DNA of 64,000 nucleotides, taken from NCBI RefSeq assembly GCF_002355515.1, contig NZ_AP014809.1, forward strand, positions 3,744,501 through 3,808,500. Reading direction: 5' to 3'. The DNA comes from Methylorubrum populi (GTDB taxonomy: Bacteria; Pseudomonadota; Alphaproteobacteria; Rhizobiales; Beijerinckiaceae). A model generated the notes under the pieces. The model was not told the origin of the DNA. It did not search any database and worked only from the letters and a program-made list of their open reading frames with translations. Positions 46,991 to 56,768 of the stretch are shown piece by piece; positions within the stretch are counted from its first letter, which is position 1; each line of letters opens with the position of its first letter. Made by a program: the position numbers and the translations under genes.

Positions 46991-47917
46991 ATGGGCCAGA
47001 ACCTCTCCGTCGGCGTGTATTGCTCCGCTCGCGCAACCATGGCGTCAATCCGCCATCACCGGTTGTGGTGCGCTGCCGGCCTGCTCGTTTACCTTTTGTT
47101 AATCGGTGTTGCACAGGCACAACAAGCATCGGTCTCGAATCCTGCTCCTTCGGTCACCATCCCGAACTTCTGGAACCCGCGTGCGCGCGGCGAGCGCGTC
47201 GAGGCACCGCAAACCGGTCGGGCGGTGCGCTTCATGACCGACGACGAGTTCCCGCCGCTGCATTTCGCGGGGCCGGACGGCACGCCGACGGGCTTTGCCG
47301 TGGAGCTCGCCCGCGCAGTCTGCGAGCGGCTGACGATCACCTGCACGGTGCAGGCGCGCCGCTTCGACACCCTGCTCGACGCGCTCGCCGACAAGCAGGG
47401 CGATGTGGTGGCCGCCGCCATTCCCGTGAATGCGGGCCTGCGCGCGCGCTTCCTGGCGACGCGGCCCTATTTCCGCTGGCCCGCCCGCTTCATCACCCCC
47501 ACGGACCGCAACGCGCCCGCCCCCTCAGCGGCCGCGCTCGCCGGGCGGAGCGTCGGCGTCGTGGAGGGCAGTGCCCACGAGGCCTATCTCAAAGCCTTCT
47601 TTCCCAAGGCCACCCGCAAGACGTTCACCGACCTGTCGGCGGCCGAGAGCGCCCTCAAGCGCGGCGAGGTCGAATACCTGTTCGCCGACGGACTGAGCCT
47701 CGCGCTCTGGCTCAACGGCCAGGAGGCGGAGGGGTGCTGCGCCTATTCCGGCGGCGACTACCTGGAAAACCGCTATTTCGGTGAGGGCATCGGCTTCGTC
47801 ACCCGCACCGAGGACGCGGCGCTGGCCCGCGCCCTCGACGACGCGTTGCAGCGGGTCTGGGACGACGGGAAATACGCCGAGCTTTATCTACGGTTTTTTC
47901 CGGTCAGTCCGTTCTGA
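46991..47917 (+). CDS. Periplasmic solute-binding protein, family 3
   Basis: Secreted protein of 308 residues from ATG at 46991 (AGGGAG close upstream), or 292 from ATG at 47039, which gives a shorter, more usual signal peptide MASIRHHRLWCAAGLLVYLLL. The mature part has FMTDDEFPPLHFAGPDGTPTGFAVELARAVCERL (described by position 75-108) and GRSVGVVEGSAHEAYL, typical of amino-acid-type binding proteins. No permease or ATPase gene is near, so it is an orphan. It may instead serve as a sensor. Confidence 0.82.
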   Translation: MGQNLSVGVYCSARATMASIRHHRLWCAAGLLVYLLLIGVAQAQQASVSNPAPSVTIPNFWNPRARGERVEAPQTGRAVRFMTDDEFPPLHFAGPDGTPTGFAVELARAVCERLTITCTVQARRFDTLLDALADKQGDVVAAAIPVNAGLRARFLATRPYFRWPARFITPTDRNAPAPSAAALAGRSVGVVEGSAHEAYLKAFFPKATRKTFTDLSAAESALKRGEVEYLFADGLSLALWLNGQEAEGCCAYSGGDYLENRYFGEGIGFVTRTEDAALARALDDALQRVWDDGKYAELYLRFFPVSPF

Positions 47918-48015
47918 GGCGAACCTTATCAGGGCTAATGTCGCGAAGCGGTTCCAATGCCCTAGATCTGAGAACCGAAACCGGGCTCGAACGCAGGATC
48001 GAAAGGAGCGCCTGA

Positions 48016-48222
48016 ATGCCGAAGCCGTACAGCACAACCCCCGTGAAGGGGCGGCGGCAGGTCAGGAGCGCACACCGGTCCCATCAGGGAAGCGAGTTGA
48101 CCTCGGAGAGACGGCAGCAACTCGCGCTCAACCGCTTCACCTATAGCGGCGGCTACGACGGCTACGAGGGGCGAATGATTCTGGCGCGCATCGAGGCGGA
48201 AGCGTCGGATCACAAGAAATAG
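48016..48222 (+). CDS. Small basic protein of unknown function
   Basis: Protein of 68 residues opening MPKPYSTTPVKGRRQVRSAH, with LTSERRQQLALNRFTYSGGYDG and ending ASDHKK. Rich in Arg, Lys, Ser and Tyr; no membrane segment. A good ribosome binding site AAGGAGCG lies eight bases before the ATG, which supports expression. No recognisable family. Flanked by non-coding gaps and convergent with the DUF4260 gene. Confidence 0.6.
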   Translation: MPKPYSTTPVKGRRQVRSAHRSHQGSELTSERRQQLALNRFTYSGGYDGYEGRMILARIEAEASDHKK

Positions 48223-48262
48223 CGGTCTCGCCTCGACACGCGCTGGCCTCCCGCCGCGCAGG

Positions 48263-48676
48263 TCAAACCCGGCAGACCCGCCCCCCGGACTTTTCGCCCG
48301 CTCTCCCGAGCGGACCGAGATGGGTATTGCCGAAGCCGCTGGCGTATTTCAGCCCATACCCCAGGGCGCGGTCGAGGCCGATATGGGCCAGCCAGATGAG
48401 AGCCAGACCGGCGACCGCGTGACTTCCGATCGCCATAGAGGCGGCCAGCAACAGGAACGGTGCCACGCTCGTATGGGCTGCGTTGTAGCTCGCCGCACCG
48501 ATCCGAGGGCCAGCGAGGTAAGCGATCATGCTGATATCGGGCAGTAGGATAAGGGCTGCCAACAGCCACCAGGATTGCCCCAGCCACGAATAGCCGGCGA
48601 GGGCGCAGACCAGTAAGGCCGCCCCCTCGATCCTCAGGAGCAAGCGCGGCGCTCCGCGCACGTCACCACCCGACAT
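48263..48676 (-). CDS. DUF4260-family membrane protein
   Basis: Membrane protein of 137 residues with four hydrophobic segments. The family stretches LLLRIEGAALL, LPDISMIAYLAGPRIGAASYN (positions about 44-64) and LDRALGYGLKYASGFGNTHLG (about 101-121) are clear. The ATG at 48676 is preferred to 48757, whose extra residues look unrelated. Function is unknown; in other bacteria members occur singly, as here. Confidence 0.85.
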   Translation of the reverse strand: MSGGDVRGAPRLLLRIEGAALLVCALAGYSWLGQSWWLLAALILLPDISMIAYLAGPRIGAASYNAAHTSVAPFLLLAASMAIGSHAVAGLALIWLAHIGLDRALGYGLKYASGFGNTHLGPLGRAGEKSGGRVCRV

Positions 48677-48767
48677 CGCACGATCCTCGCTCGACGGAAC
48701 CGACCCCGCGGGATCATCGGACGGCACGGGACGCCTGCCGATCGTGCCCGACCTCAACCGCTATCCC

Positions 48768-50678
48768 TCAGCGCCGTCCGGCCACCCGCCGCATCCCGCC
48801 ACCTCCGCGGGACAGGCCGGCATCCTCCTCGAACAGCTCGGCGAGCTTTTCCGTCATCGCGCCGCCGAGTTCCTCGGCGTCGATGATCGTCACGGCGCGG
48901 CGGTAATAGCGCGTCACGTCGTGGCCGATGCCGATAGCGAGCAGCTCGACCGGCGAGCGGGTCTCGATCTCCTCGATCATGTAGCGCAGGTGGCGCTCCA
49001 GATAGTTGCCGGGATTGACCGAGAGCGTCGAGTCGTCGACCGGCGCGCCGTCGGAGATCACCATCAGGATGCGCCGCTGTTCGGGCCGCGCCAGCAGGCG
49101 CTTGTGGGCCCAATCGAGCGCCTCGCCGTCGATGTTCTCCTTCAGGAGCCCCTCGCGCATCATCAGCCCGAGATTTTTACGCGCCCGCCGCCAGGGCGCG
49201 TCGGCGCTCTTGTAGATGATGTGGCGCAGGTCGTTCAGGCGGCCCGGATTGGGCGGCTTGCCGCTGGCGAGCCACGCCTCGCGGGACTGGCCGCCCTTCC
49301 AGGCACGGGTGGTGAAGCCGAGGATCTCGACCTTCACGCCGCAACGCTCCAGCGTGCGCGCGAGGATGTCGGCGCAGGTCGCCGCGACCGTGATCGGGCG
49401 TCCGCGCATCGACCCGGAATTGTCGAGCAGCAGCGTCACCACCGTGTCGCGGAAATTGGTGTCCTTCTCCTGCTTGAAGGAGAGCGGCTGAAACGGATCG
49501 GTGACGACGCGCACCAGCCGAGCCGGATCGAGCTGGCCCTCCTCGAGGTCGAAGTCCCAGGCACGGCTCTGCTGCGCCAGCAGCCGGCGCTGCAGGCGGT
49601 TGGCAAGGCGGCCGACGACGCCCTGGAGATGGGCGAGCTGCTTGTCGAGATAGCTGCGCAGGCGCGTCAGCTCCTCGGCGTCGCACAGCTCCTCGGCCTC
49701 GACGATCTCGTCGAAGCGCGGGTTGTAGACCTTATAGTCGGGCCCCGTGCGCTCGTTGCCGCGCTGGCTCGGCGGGCGCCAGGATTCGGAGGCCTCCTCC
49801 GATTCCGCGTCCTCGGCCTCCTCCGGCAATTCGCCGGAGGGCGCGTCGGCGGATTCGGTGGCCCCCTCGTCGAGTTCATCGGTGGCCTCGTCGGTCACCT
49901 CGATCTCGGCGCGGTCGCCCTGCGACTGCTCCTCGGCCTCGCCCTCGCTCGGCTGCTGCTCGTCGTCCTGGGCCTGGTTCTCGTCCTCGTCGCTCTCGTC
50001 GTCCTGATCGAGGGGCGACTCGTCGGCCATGTCGAGGGAGGAGAGCAGGTCGCGCACCGAGCGGGCGAAGCTGCGCTGGTTCTCGATCGAGCCGAGCAGG
50101 CCGTCGAGGTTCTTGCCGGCGCGCGCCTCGATGTGCTCGCGCCACAGATCGACGATCCGGGCGGCGGCGGGCGGCGGCTTCTGACCGGTCAGGCGCTCGC
50201 GCACCATCAGCGCGACGGCATCCTCCATCGGCGCGTCGGCGCGGTCGGTGATGTTCTCGTACTTGCCGCCGCGGTGGTAGCGGTCCTCAAGCATCGCGGT
50301 GATGTTGGCGGCGACGCCCTCCAGCCGGCGCGAGCCGATCGCCTCGACGCGGGCCTGCTCGACCGCATCGTAGACCGCACGGGCCGCGGAATTGTCGGGG
50401 GCGAGCCGACGGTGGACGCTGGTGTCGTGACAGCCGAGGCGCAGCGCCATCGAGTCGGAGTGCCCGCGCAGGATCGCCGCGTCCTCGGCGGTGAGCCGCC
50501 GCGTCGGCTCCGGCAGCCGCGCCTTGTCGCCGATCAGCGCCGGCCGGTCGCTGGCATAGGTGACCTCGATATCCGGCCGCTTGGCGATGGCGCGCAGGCA
50601 GCCGGCCACCGAGCGCTTCAGAGGCTCGGCACCGGGTTCCTTGCGATCACCGGTCTTGGGGCGGTTGGTCAGAGCCAT
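48768..50678 (-). CDS. cobT: Aerobic cobaltochelatase subunit CobT
   Basis: Protein of 636 residues, one part of the CobNST complex inserting cobalt into hydrogenobyrinic acid a,c-diamide. The N-terminal part (about 1-215) is followed by a strongly acidic stretch (about 219-298) and a C-terminal von Willebrand A domain with the MIDAS motif DNSGS (Asp419, Ser421, Ser423). CobT acts with the AAA+ subunit CobS, encoded 138 bases upstream. CobN is not in the window. Confidence 0.95.
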   Translation of the reverse strand: MALTNRPKTGDRKEPGAEPLKRSVAGCLRAIAKRPDIEVTYASDRPALIGDKARLPEPTRRLTAEDAAILRGHSDSMALRLGCHDTSVHRRLAPDNSAARAVYDAVEQARVEAIGSRRLEGVAANITAMLEDRYHRGGKYENITDRADAPMEDAVALMVRERLTGQKPPPAAARIVDLWREHIEARAGKNLDGLLGSIENQRSFARSVRDLLSSLDMADESPLDQDDESDEDENQAQDDEQQPSEGEAEEQSQGDRAEIEVTDEATDELDEGATESADAPSGELPEEAEDAESEEASESWRPPSQRGNERTGPDYKVYNPRFDEIVEAEELCDAEELTRLRSYLDKQLAHLQGVVGRLANRLQRRLLAQQSRAWDFDLEEGQLDPARLVRVVTDPFQPLSFKQEKDTNFRDTVVTLLLDNSGSMRGRPITVAATCADILARTLERCGVKVEILGFTTRAWKGGQSREAWLASGKPPNPGRLNDLRHIIYKSADAPWRRARKNLGLMMREGLLKENIDGEALDWAHKRLLARPEQRRILMVISDGAPVDDSTLSVNPGNYLERHLRYMIEEIETRSPVELLAIGIGHDVTRYYRRAVTIIDAEELGGAMTEKLAELFEEDAGLSRGGGGMRRVAGRR

Positions 50679-50816
50679 CTCTTCGCCATGTCTTCGCGGC
50701 CATGTCTTCGCGGACGCGACCGGATCGAGTTCAAGGGCTCGGCCGGCGCATCGCCTCGATCCCGGAGGTGCGGGCGCCGTCCCCGCCGCGAGCGCAGCGC
50801 GGGGACGGACGTCCGA

Positions 50817-51800
50817 TCAGCTCAGCGCGACGTTGAGCGCGCTCTCGGGCAGCTCCTTGCCGAAGGCGCGCTGGTAGAACTCGGCCACCAGGGGCCGCTC
50901 CAGCTCGTCGCACTTGTTGAGGAAGGTCACCCGGAAGGCGAAGCCGATATCGCGGAAGATGTCGGAGTTCTCGGCCCAGGTGATGACGGTGCGCGGGCTC
51001 ATCACGGTCGAGAGGTCGCCGTTCATGAAGGCATTGCGGGTGAGGTCGGCCACCCGCACCATCCGGTTGACCGTGTCGCGCCCGCTCTCGCTCTGGTAGT
51101 GCGGCGCCTTCGAGAGCACGATGTCGACCTCGCGGTCGTGCGGCAGGTAGTTCAGCGTGGTCACGATCGACCAGCGGTCCATCTGGCCCTGGTTGATCTG
51201 CTGGGTGCCGTGATAGAGGCCGGAGGTGTCGCCGAGTCCGACCGTGTTGGCGGTTGCGAACAGGCGGAAGGCCGGATGCGGTCGGATGACGCGCTTCTGA
51301 TCGAGCAGCGTCAGGCGGCCGGAGACCTCCAGAACGCGCTGGATCACGAACATCACGTCGGGGCGGCCGGCATCGTACTCGTCGAAGACGAGGGCGACGT
51401 TGTTCTGCAGCGCCCAGGGCAGGATGCCGTCCTGGAAGGCGGTAATCTGCTTGCCGTCCTGCAGGACGATGGCGTCCTTGCCGACGAGATCGATGCGCGA
51501 GACGTGGCTGTCGAGGTTGATCCGGATGCAGGGCCAGTTCAGCCGCGCCGCTACCTGCTCGATATGCGTCGACTTGCCGGTGCCGTGATAGCCGGTGACC
51601 ATGACGCGGCGGTTGCGGGCGAAGCCGGCCAGGATCGAGAGCGTCGTCTCGCGGTCGAAGATGTAGTCCGGGTCGAGATCCGGCACGTGCTCGTCGGTCT
51701 CGGAGAAGGCCGGCACCTTGAGATCAAGGTCGATGCCGAAGACCTCGCGGACGGAAATCTGGCGGTCGGGCAGGGAAGCGGGCGTATCGTCAGACAGCAT
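50817..51800 (-). CDS. cobS: Aerobic cobaltochelatase subunit CobS
   Basis: AAA+ ATPase of 327 residues. Walker A is GYHGTGKS (70-77), Walker B is [10 protein letters not shown], and further signatures are [20 protein letters not shown] and [26 protein letters not shown] (described by position about 125-215). It drives cobalt insertion with CobT and CobN. ATG at 51800 follows GAGG by six bases; an ATG at 51812 is also in frame. Confidence 0.95.
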   Translation of the reverse strand: MLSDDTPASLPDRQISVREVFGIDLDLKVPAFSETDEHVPDLDPDYIFDRETTLSILAGFARNRRVMVTGYHGTGKSTHIEQVAARLNWPCIRINLDSHVSRIDLVGKDAIVLQDGKQITAFQDGILPWALQNNVALVFDEYDAGRPDVMFVIQRVLEVSGRLTLLDQKRVIRPHPAFRLFATANTVGLGDTSGLYHGTQQINQGQMDRWSIVTTLNYLPHDREVDIVLSKAPHYQSESGRDTVNRMVRVADLTRNAFMNGDLSTVMSPRTVITWAENSDIFRDIGFAFRVTFLNKCDELERPLVAEFYQRAFGKELPESALNVALS

Positions 51801-52243
51801 ACGGAACCTCATCGGGGCGGCCGGAAGCGTGCCTGAGCCCGCGCGACCGCGCATCTTCGTCGTCAACTCACCTGCCGGGCAGCCCGACCGGAAGCGGGCG
51901 GATGCCTTCCTTAATCGCCGCCCCTCGGCATCGCCAAGGGGGCTCAGCCAGAAAGAGGGATCGGACCGATGGACGGTTCATCCGGGATTCCCGCTTCGCG
52001 TGGAAGCGGTATTCCAACAATATAGGGCACGCACGGACATTTGCTGCCCCGGGCACCGCCTGACAGGCCGGCACTCGGTGCATTTCGGGCGCATCGCGGG
52101 TCTGCATCCCCTGTGCCAACATCACCGGCAGCGGCGGTCCGGCCAGCCGGGATGCCCGTTGCCCGGGATGTTGGCCGGGATTTTCCTCGCGGAGATCCCC
52201 CGTCGCGAGCGGCCGGAGCGGTCGCGCCGCGCTCAGCCCCTGC
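51801..52243. other. Intergenic region upstream of cobS
   Basis: 443 bases between the DnaJ-type gene and cobS. No reading frame, riboswitch core or repeat is evident; I looked for cobalamin-riboswitch features because of cobS and saw none. A locally AT-richer stretch (about 52008-52030) could hold a promoter for cobS. Confidence 0.35.
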
Positions 52244-52957
52244 TCAGCACATCCCGGCGGCGCGCAGCACGTCGTGGGCGCGGATGATGTCGCGCAGGCG
52301 GTCCTCGAACGAGCGATCGCCTCCGTTGGCATCCGGGTGGAAGCGCTTCACCAGCGTCTTGTACTGCGCCTTGATCGCCGCCGTATCGGCGTTCTCGTCG
52401 AGCCCCATCACGTCGAGCGCCTTGCGCACCGCCGCCGAGTGGCGCGGCCGCTGCGGCTCGGGCGCCGCCTGCCGCCGGTTCGCACCGCCGCCGAGGCCGT
52501 TGGCCCGCAGGATGCCGAGCGGGTCGGCATAGGCCCAGTCGCGCTCGGCCTCGGGCTTCGTACCCTTGGCGCCGCCCTTGTCGCCCTTGCCCTCGCCGCC
52601 GGCCGCCGGGTTCACGCCCATCGACCAGGTCGGCCGGTGGCCGATCATCGCGTCCTTCTGGTAGGCCTCGACCGCGGCGTCGTTCATGCCGTCGAAGTAG
52701 TTGTAGGACGCGTTGTAGGCGCGCACGTGATCGATGCAGAAGCGCCAGTATTGCCCCTCCTGCTTGCGGCCCTTGGGGGCGCGGTAGAGGCCGGGATGGG
52801 TGCAGCCCACGGCCTCGCAGGCGGCCTCGGTCGTGGCCGCGCCGGCGCTGGCATCCGTCCGCGCACCGGCCCGCGTTCCCGCCTTCGCTCCCTGCTTGGG
52901 ATCGTCACAGGTCGGCTTGATGCGGATGCGGTCGAACAGCGGCGAGTTGAGATCCAT
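52244..52957 (-). CDS. J-domain (DnaJ-like) protein
   Basis: Protein of 237 residues with the J domain at the C-terminus (about 180-237), including the essential HPD in KRFHPDANGGDRSFEDRL. The N-terminal part includes CEAVGCTHPGLYRAPKGR and EGQYWRFCIDHVRAYNASYNYFDGM with possible metal-binding Cys/His residues, as in a group of alphaproteobacterial DnaJ relatives. It should stimulate a DnaK-type chaperone on unknown clients. It is separate from cobS by 443 bases. Confidence 0.9.
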   Translation of the reverse strand: MDLNSPLFDRIRIKPTCDDPKQGAKAGTRAGARTDASAGAATTEAACEAVGCTHPGLYRAPKGRKQEGQYWRFCIDHVRAYNASYNYFDGMNDAAVEAYQKDAMIGHRPTWSMGVNPAAGGEGKGDKGGAKGTKPEAERDWAYADPLGILRANGLGGGANRRQAAPEPQRPRHSAAVRKALDVMGLDENADTAAIKAQYKTLVKRFHPDANGGDRSFEDRLRDIIRAHDVLRAAGMC

Positions 52958-53123
52958 GACGGGCCGATTATGAGGGGCGGACGCGCCGACACAAGGCCGT
53001 CGGGCCTGATGCCGCATGCATCGATCCGGGGTTGACGCTTTTATGTCCGGATCGGGCCGGTCCGGCAGGTCCGCGACACGTCCGAAGCGCCGCTTCGCGC
53101 GGCGGGGAAACAGCGAGGAAACG

Positions 53124-53402
53124 ATGACCGGGACCCTGAAGGACTCGATCGCCGGGCGGCTCGAGGCCGAGCTGGCGCCGACCGCGCTGGAGGTGATCGA
53201 CGAGTCGCACCTGCACGCCGGCCATGCCGGTGCCCGGCCGGAGGGTGAGACCCATTTCCGGCTCGATGTCGTCTCGTCGGCATTCGAGGGGAAGAGCCGG
53301 GTCGAGCGCCACAGGCTCGTCAACGGACTCCTCGACGATGCTTTTAAGCGCGGGCTGCACGCCCTGGCGGTGCGGGCCCGCACGCCGGGCGAGGCGGGTT
53401 GA
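53124..53402 (+). CDS. bolA: BolA-family protein
   Basis: Protein of 92 residues. The BolA/IbaG fold is marked by IDESHLHAGHAGARPEGETHFRLDVVS (about 31-57), with the conserved His residues, and by KSRVERHRLVNGLL. BolA proteins bind [2Fe-2S] clusters with monothiol glutaredoxins and influence Fe metabolism and stress morphology. The ATG at 53124 is preceded by AGCGAGGAAAC. Confidence 0.92.
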   Translation: MTGTLKDSIAGRLEAELAPTALEVIDESHLHAGHAGARPEGETHFRLDVVSSAFEGKSRVERHRLVNGLLDDAFKRGLHALAVRARTPGEAG

Positions 53403-53433
53403 GGCGGAACGCCGGACGGAAAGGTCGACCGCC

Positions 53434-53859
53434 GTGGCGCTCCGCTGCACGCCGCAGATCGAGATCGACGAGGCCGAGATCGAGGAGAGCTTCGTGCGCG
53501 CCTCGGGCCCGGGCGGACAGAACGTCAACAAGCTCTCGACCGCCGTGCAGCTGCGCTTCGACGTGCGCCGCTCGCGCAGCCTGCCGGATGCGGTGGCGGT
53601 GCGGCTGATGCGGCTCGCCGGCCGACGCCTGACGGGGGAGGGTGTGCTCGTCATCACCGCCCAGCGCTTTCGCACGCAGGAGCGCAACCGGGCGGATGCC
53701 CGCGAGCGGCTCGCGGCGATGGTCGCGGAAGCGGCGGTGCCGCCGACGCCGCGCCGCGCCACCCGGCCGACCCTGGCCTCGAAGAAGCGGCGCCTCGACG
53801 AAAAGAGCCGCCGCAGCAGCGTCAAGCGGCTGCGCGGCGGCCCGGGTGACGACGGATGA
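53434..53859 (+). CDS. arfB: Alternative ribosome-rescue factor ArfB-like peptidyl-tRNA hydrolase
   Basis: Protein of 141 residues (YaeJ type). The catalytic GGQ lies in ASGPGGQNVNKLSTAVQLRFD, followed by LITAQRFRTQERNR-like sequence and a basic tail (ASKKRRLDEKSRRS) that inserts into the mRNA channel of stalled ribosomes. The start is read as GTG at 53434 with GGAAAGG about nine bases upstream. It lies 31 bases after bolA. Confidence 0.9.
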   Translation: MALRCTPQIEIDEAEIEESFVRASGPGGQNVNKLSTAVQLRFDVRRSRSLPDAVAVRLMRLAGRRLTGEGVLVITAQRFRTQERNRADARERLAAMVAEAAVPPTPRRATRPTLASKKRRLDEKSRRSSVKRLRGGPGDDG

Positions 53860-53863
53860 GAGA

Positions 53864-54622
53864 TCAGCCGGCGGCCGGAACGGTCGCCGTCGGCTTCGCC
53901 TCGGGATGGGCGTCGGGCTGCGGGGCGGCGACGCCCGAGACGTAGGGCGTGTCCTTGAGCCAGACCGTCAGCACCAGCGCGACCACCGCCAGCAGCGCGG
54001 CAAAGCCGGCCGGGAACAGGAAGGCCCGTTCGCCGTACCATCCGTGGAGGAATCCGCCGACCACGGCGCCGACGCTCAGCGCACCCCAGAGCGGCGCCTG
54101 CAGCCAGAAGGACGGGGCGGGCTTGTGAAGGATCAGGTTGGCGACGCCCGCACCGAAGCGCACCACCGTTCCCGTGACGTAGGTGATGGCGAGGCTGCGG
54201 CCCGCCTCGTCCTGAAGCGTTGCGTTCTGGATGCCGAGCGCCAGCACGATCGGGTAGGCATGGAGCGGGAAGGCCGTCGTGCCGAAGGGCACCAGCAGGC
54301 CGACGGCGAACAGAACCGCCTGGATGATGAGCAGGACCGACAGGCGGAAGCGCCCGGCCCAGGCGGCGATCAGCGTGCCGAGGAAGGCGCCGAAGCAGAA
54401 CAGGGCGATCACGCTGGCGAAGCGGGTGGTTCCGTCCCAATCGAAGCCGGACACGGCCACGCCGAAGCGCGTGGTGTTGCCGCTCATGAACGACATGAAG
54501 AGCTGGGAGAATTCGAGGAAGCCGATCGAGTCGGCTGCGCCCGCCGTGCCGGCCAGCATCAGTGCGAACGGTACCCGTGTCACCGGACTTGCTGGAAAAG
54601 CCTTATTCGAGTCGTCAGCCAT
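53864..54622 (-). CDS. DUF1275 (YoaK-type) membrane protein
   Basis: Polytopic protein of 252 residues with six or seven hydrophobic segments. Family features include AGAADSIGFLEFSQLFMSFMSGNTTRFGV (about 29-57), ALGIQNATL and YVTGTVVRFG. The role is unknown; members are presumed transporters. The ATG at 54622 has AGGGGAA upstream. The C-terminal 25 residues are Pro/Ala-rich. Convergent with arfB, four bases apart. Confidence 0.87.
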   Translation of the reverse strand: MADDSNKAFPASPVTRVPFALMLAGTAGAADSIGFLEFSQLFMSFMSGNTTRFGVAVSGFDWDGTTRFASVIALFCFGAFLGTLIAAWAGRFRLSVLLIIQAVLFAVGLLVPFGTTAFPLHAYPIVLALGIQNATLQDEAGRSLAITYVTGTVVRFGAGVANLILHKPAPSFWLQAPLWGALSVGAVVGGFLHGWYGERAFLFPAGFAALLAVVALVLTVWLKDTPYVSGVAAPQPDAHPEAKPTATVPAAG

Positions 54623-54657
54623 TGGTTCCCCTGGTTTTGCTCCGCAGCACAACGGTA

Positions 54658-55653
54658 TTACGGCTTTTCGGTTGCATCCATTTCATGAGTTCCGATCAAG
54701 TGTTTGTGCAGGATTAAGATCCGCCCCGGAACGTCTATCCTCTTCTGGCGCCGGATCGCGGCCGCACGCATCTCGGCGATGCCGAATCCGGCTCGCTCTA
54801 CCTCGGCTCGCAGGTAGGCGTCGGCATGGGCGTAGCGGCCGTCGGCGCCGAGAACGACACCCGTCTCCCCCTCCCGCGGCGATTGGACGGTGAACACGGC
54901 AAACCCGCCGGGCCGCAGCGCGCGGGCCATTCCCCCGAGGGCGGATGCGAGCTGCCCCAGATAGATAAAGACGTCCGCCGCCACGATCAGGTCGGCCGAG
55001 GCGTCGGGTTCGCCGGCGAGGAAGGTGACGAGATCGGCCTCGACGAGGCGCTCGTAGAGCCCGGTTCGGCCGGCCAGAGCCAGCATCGCGGGAGAAAGGT
55101 CGCAGCCCGCCAGACGTCCGACACGGCCCGCGAGCGCCCGCCCCATCAGCCCGGTTCCGCAGCCGAGATCGAGCACGCTCGGAAAGTGTTGCGGCGCACA
55201 AGACAGGTCCGCCCCCGTCAGCGCGTCGAGCGCCGCGACGAGCAGCGAAGGCCCGCAATAGCCGAGCTCGTCGACGAGATGCTGCTCGAAGCGCGGAGCG
55301 TAGCCGTCGAACAGCGCGCGGATATAGGCCGGCGACATCGCCGCGAGCGCGTCGCCGCCGCCCAGTGCCGCAAGGTGCAGGCGGCTGCCCAATGCATCCG
55401 CCGGGTCGAGGCCGAGGGCCCGCTCGAAAGCCGCGAGGGCTGCCCGCTGGTCGGCCTCGTCGCGGCTCCGCTCGAAGAGGATCTCGCGGGCGCGGCCGAG
55501 CAGGAACCAGGCCGGCGCGTAGCCGGGCGCGAGATCGAGCGCCTGGCCCGCCATCTCCGCGGCCGCCCCGGGATCGCCGTCGGCGAGGCAGGCCTCGGCA
55601 TAGGCGTAGCGGCGGTCGGCGAGGAGGTCACCGGAGGAGCGCTGGCGTGACAT
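54658..55653 (-). CDS. TPR-containing SAM-dependent methyltransferase
   Basis: Protein of 331 residues. The N-terminal part has two TPR-like helices (ACLADGDPGAAAEMAGQAL, AFERALGLDPADAL; about 20-95). A methyltransferase domain follows with YAPRFEQHLVDELGY, the SAM motif VLDLGCGTGLMGRAL and the acidic strand motif DLIVAADVFIYLG. This domain order matches a widespread proteobacterial group of unknown substrate. It starts 57 bases from the divergent exonuclease gene. Confidence 0.87.
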   Translation of the reverse strand: MSRQRSSGDLLADRRYAYAEACLADGDPGAAAEMAGQALDLAPGYAPAWFLLGRAREILFERSRDEADQRAALAAFERALGLDPADALGSRLHLAALGGGDALAAMSPAYIRALFDGYAPRFEQHLVDELGYCGPSLLVAALDALTGADLSCAPQHFPSVLDLGCGTGLMGRALAGRVGRLAGCDLSPAMLALAGRTGLYERLVEADLVTFLAGEPDASADLIVAADVFIYLGQLASALGGMARALRPGGFAVFTVQSPREGETGVVLGADGRYAHADAYLRAEVERAGFGIAEMRAAAIRRQKRIDVPGRILILHKHLIGTHEMDATEKP

Positions 55654-55709
55654 CGCGGCAGGAGGCGGGTTGTCGGTGTTGCGGGCTGATCCGCCCTATA
55701 TCCCGACCG

Positions 55710-56768
55710 ATGTCGCAGCGCGCCTCCGATCTCCTCACCCTGACCCGCGAGGGCCTCTACTGCCCGCTCGGGCGCTTCCACGTCGATCCGACGCGGCCCG
55801 TCGAGCGGGCGCTGATCACCCACGGCCATGCCGACCACGCCCGCGCCGGACACGACACCGTGCTGGCCACGCCGGAGACGCTGCGGATCATGGCCGTGCG
55901 CTACGGCGAGGAGTTCTGCCGCTCCCGCCAGGAGGCGCAACTCGGTGAACGGATGCGCGTCGGCGACGTCAGCGTGTTCTTCGCCCCCGCCGGCCACGTG
56001 CTGGGCTCGGCGCAGATCGCGATCGAGCGGGAGGGCCAGCGGATCGTCGTCTCGGGCGACTACAAGCGCGCCCCCGACCCGACCTGCCTGCCGTTCGAGG
56101 TCGTGCCCTGCGACGTGTTCATCACCGAGGCCACCTTCGGCCTGCCGGTCTTCCGCCATCCCGATACGCGGGGCGAGGTGCGCAAGCTGATCGAATCGGT
56201 CACGCTGTTTCCCGAGCGCGCCCACATCGTCGGCGCCTACGCGCTCGGCAAGGCGCAGCGGGTGATGGCGCTGCTGCGGGAGGAGGGCTGGGACCGGCCG
56301 ATCCACCTGCACGGAGCGATGGAGAAGCTGACCGAGCTGTACAAACTCGAGGGCGTGCCGCTCGGCGAGACGCCGAAGGTCGTGGCCGCGGACCGAAAGG
56401 ACCTGCACGGCGCCATCGTGCTCTGCCCGCCCTCGTCGATCCAGGATCTCTGGTCGCGCAAATTCCCCGATCCGGTCACCGCCTTCGCCTCGGGCTGGAT
56501 GCGGGTGCGCGCCCGCGCCCGCCAGAAGGGCGTCGAGCTGCCGCTCGTCATCTCCGACCATTCCGACTGGCCGGACCTGTGCCGCACGATCCGCGACACC
56601 GGCGCCGAGGAGGTCTGGGTGACGCACGGCCAGGAGGATGCGCTGGTCCACTGGTGCGGGACGCAGGGGATCCGCGCCAAGCCGCTGCACCTCTTAGGGT
56701 ATGGCGACGACGGCGAGGCCGAGCCCGATCCCGGGCACGATCCGAAGATGGAGGAGGCCTCGGCGTGA
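55710..56768 (+). CDS. Ligase-associated DNA exonuclease (metallo-beta-lactamase fold)
   Basis: Enzyme of 352 residues of the CPSF/SNM1-like MBL group. The metal motif is THGHADHARAG (His38, His40, Asp42, His43); VFFAPAGHVLGSAQI and VVSGDYKRAPDPT follow, with HSDWPDL near the C-terminus. Genes of this type are regularly paired with an ATP-dependent DNA ligase, as here: the stop overlaps the ligase GTG (GTGA). A role in DNA repair is inferred. Confidence 0.9.
   Translation: MSQRASDLLTLTREGLYCPLGRFHVDPTRPVERALITHGHADHARAGHDTVLATPETLRIMAVRYGEEFCRSRQEAQLGERMRVGDVSVFFAPAGHVLGSAQIAIEREGQRIVVSGDYKRAPDPTCLPFEVVPCDVFITEATFGLPVFRHPDTRGEVRKLIESVTLFPERAHIVGAYALGKAQRVMALLREEGWDRPIHLHGAMEKLTELYKLEGVPLGETPKVVAADRKDLHGAIVLCPPSSIQDLWSRKFPDPVTAFASGWMRVRARARQKGVELPLVISDHSDWPDLCRTIRDTGAEEVWVTHGQEDALVHWCGTQGIRAKPLHLLGYGDDGEAEPDPGHDPKMEEASA

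Noticed and set aside
48744..51836. A plus-strand open frame of about 1030 codons over cobT and cobS
   Set aside because: Both cob genes are intact on the other strand, with full motifs; the frame crosses their gap and shows no homology-like pattern.
51801..52243. Cobalamin riboswitch ahead of cobS
   Set aside because: No B12-box-like conserved core was seen in the 443 bases.
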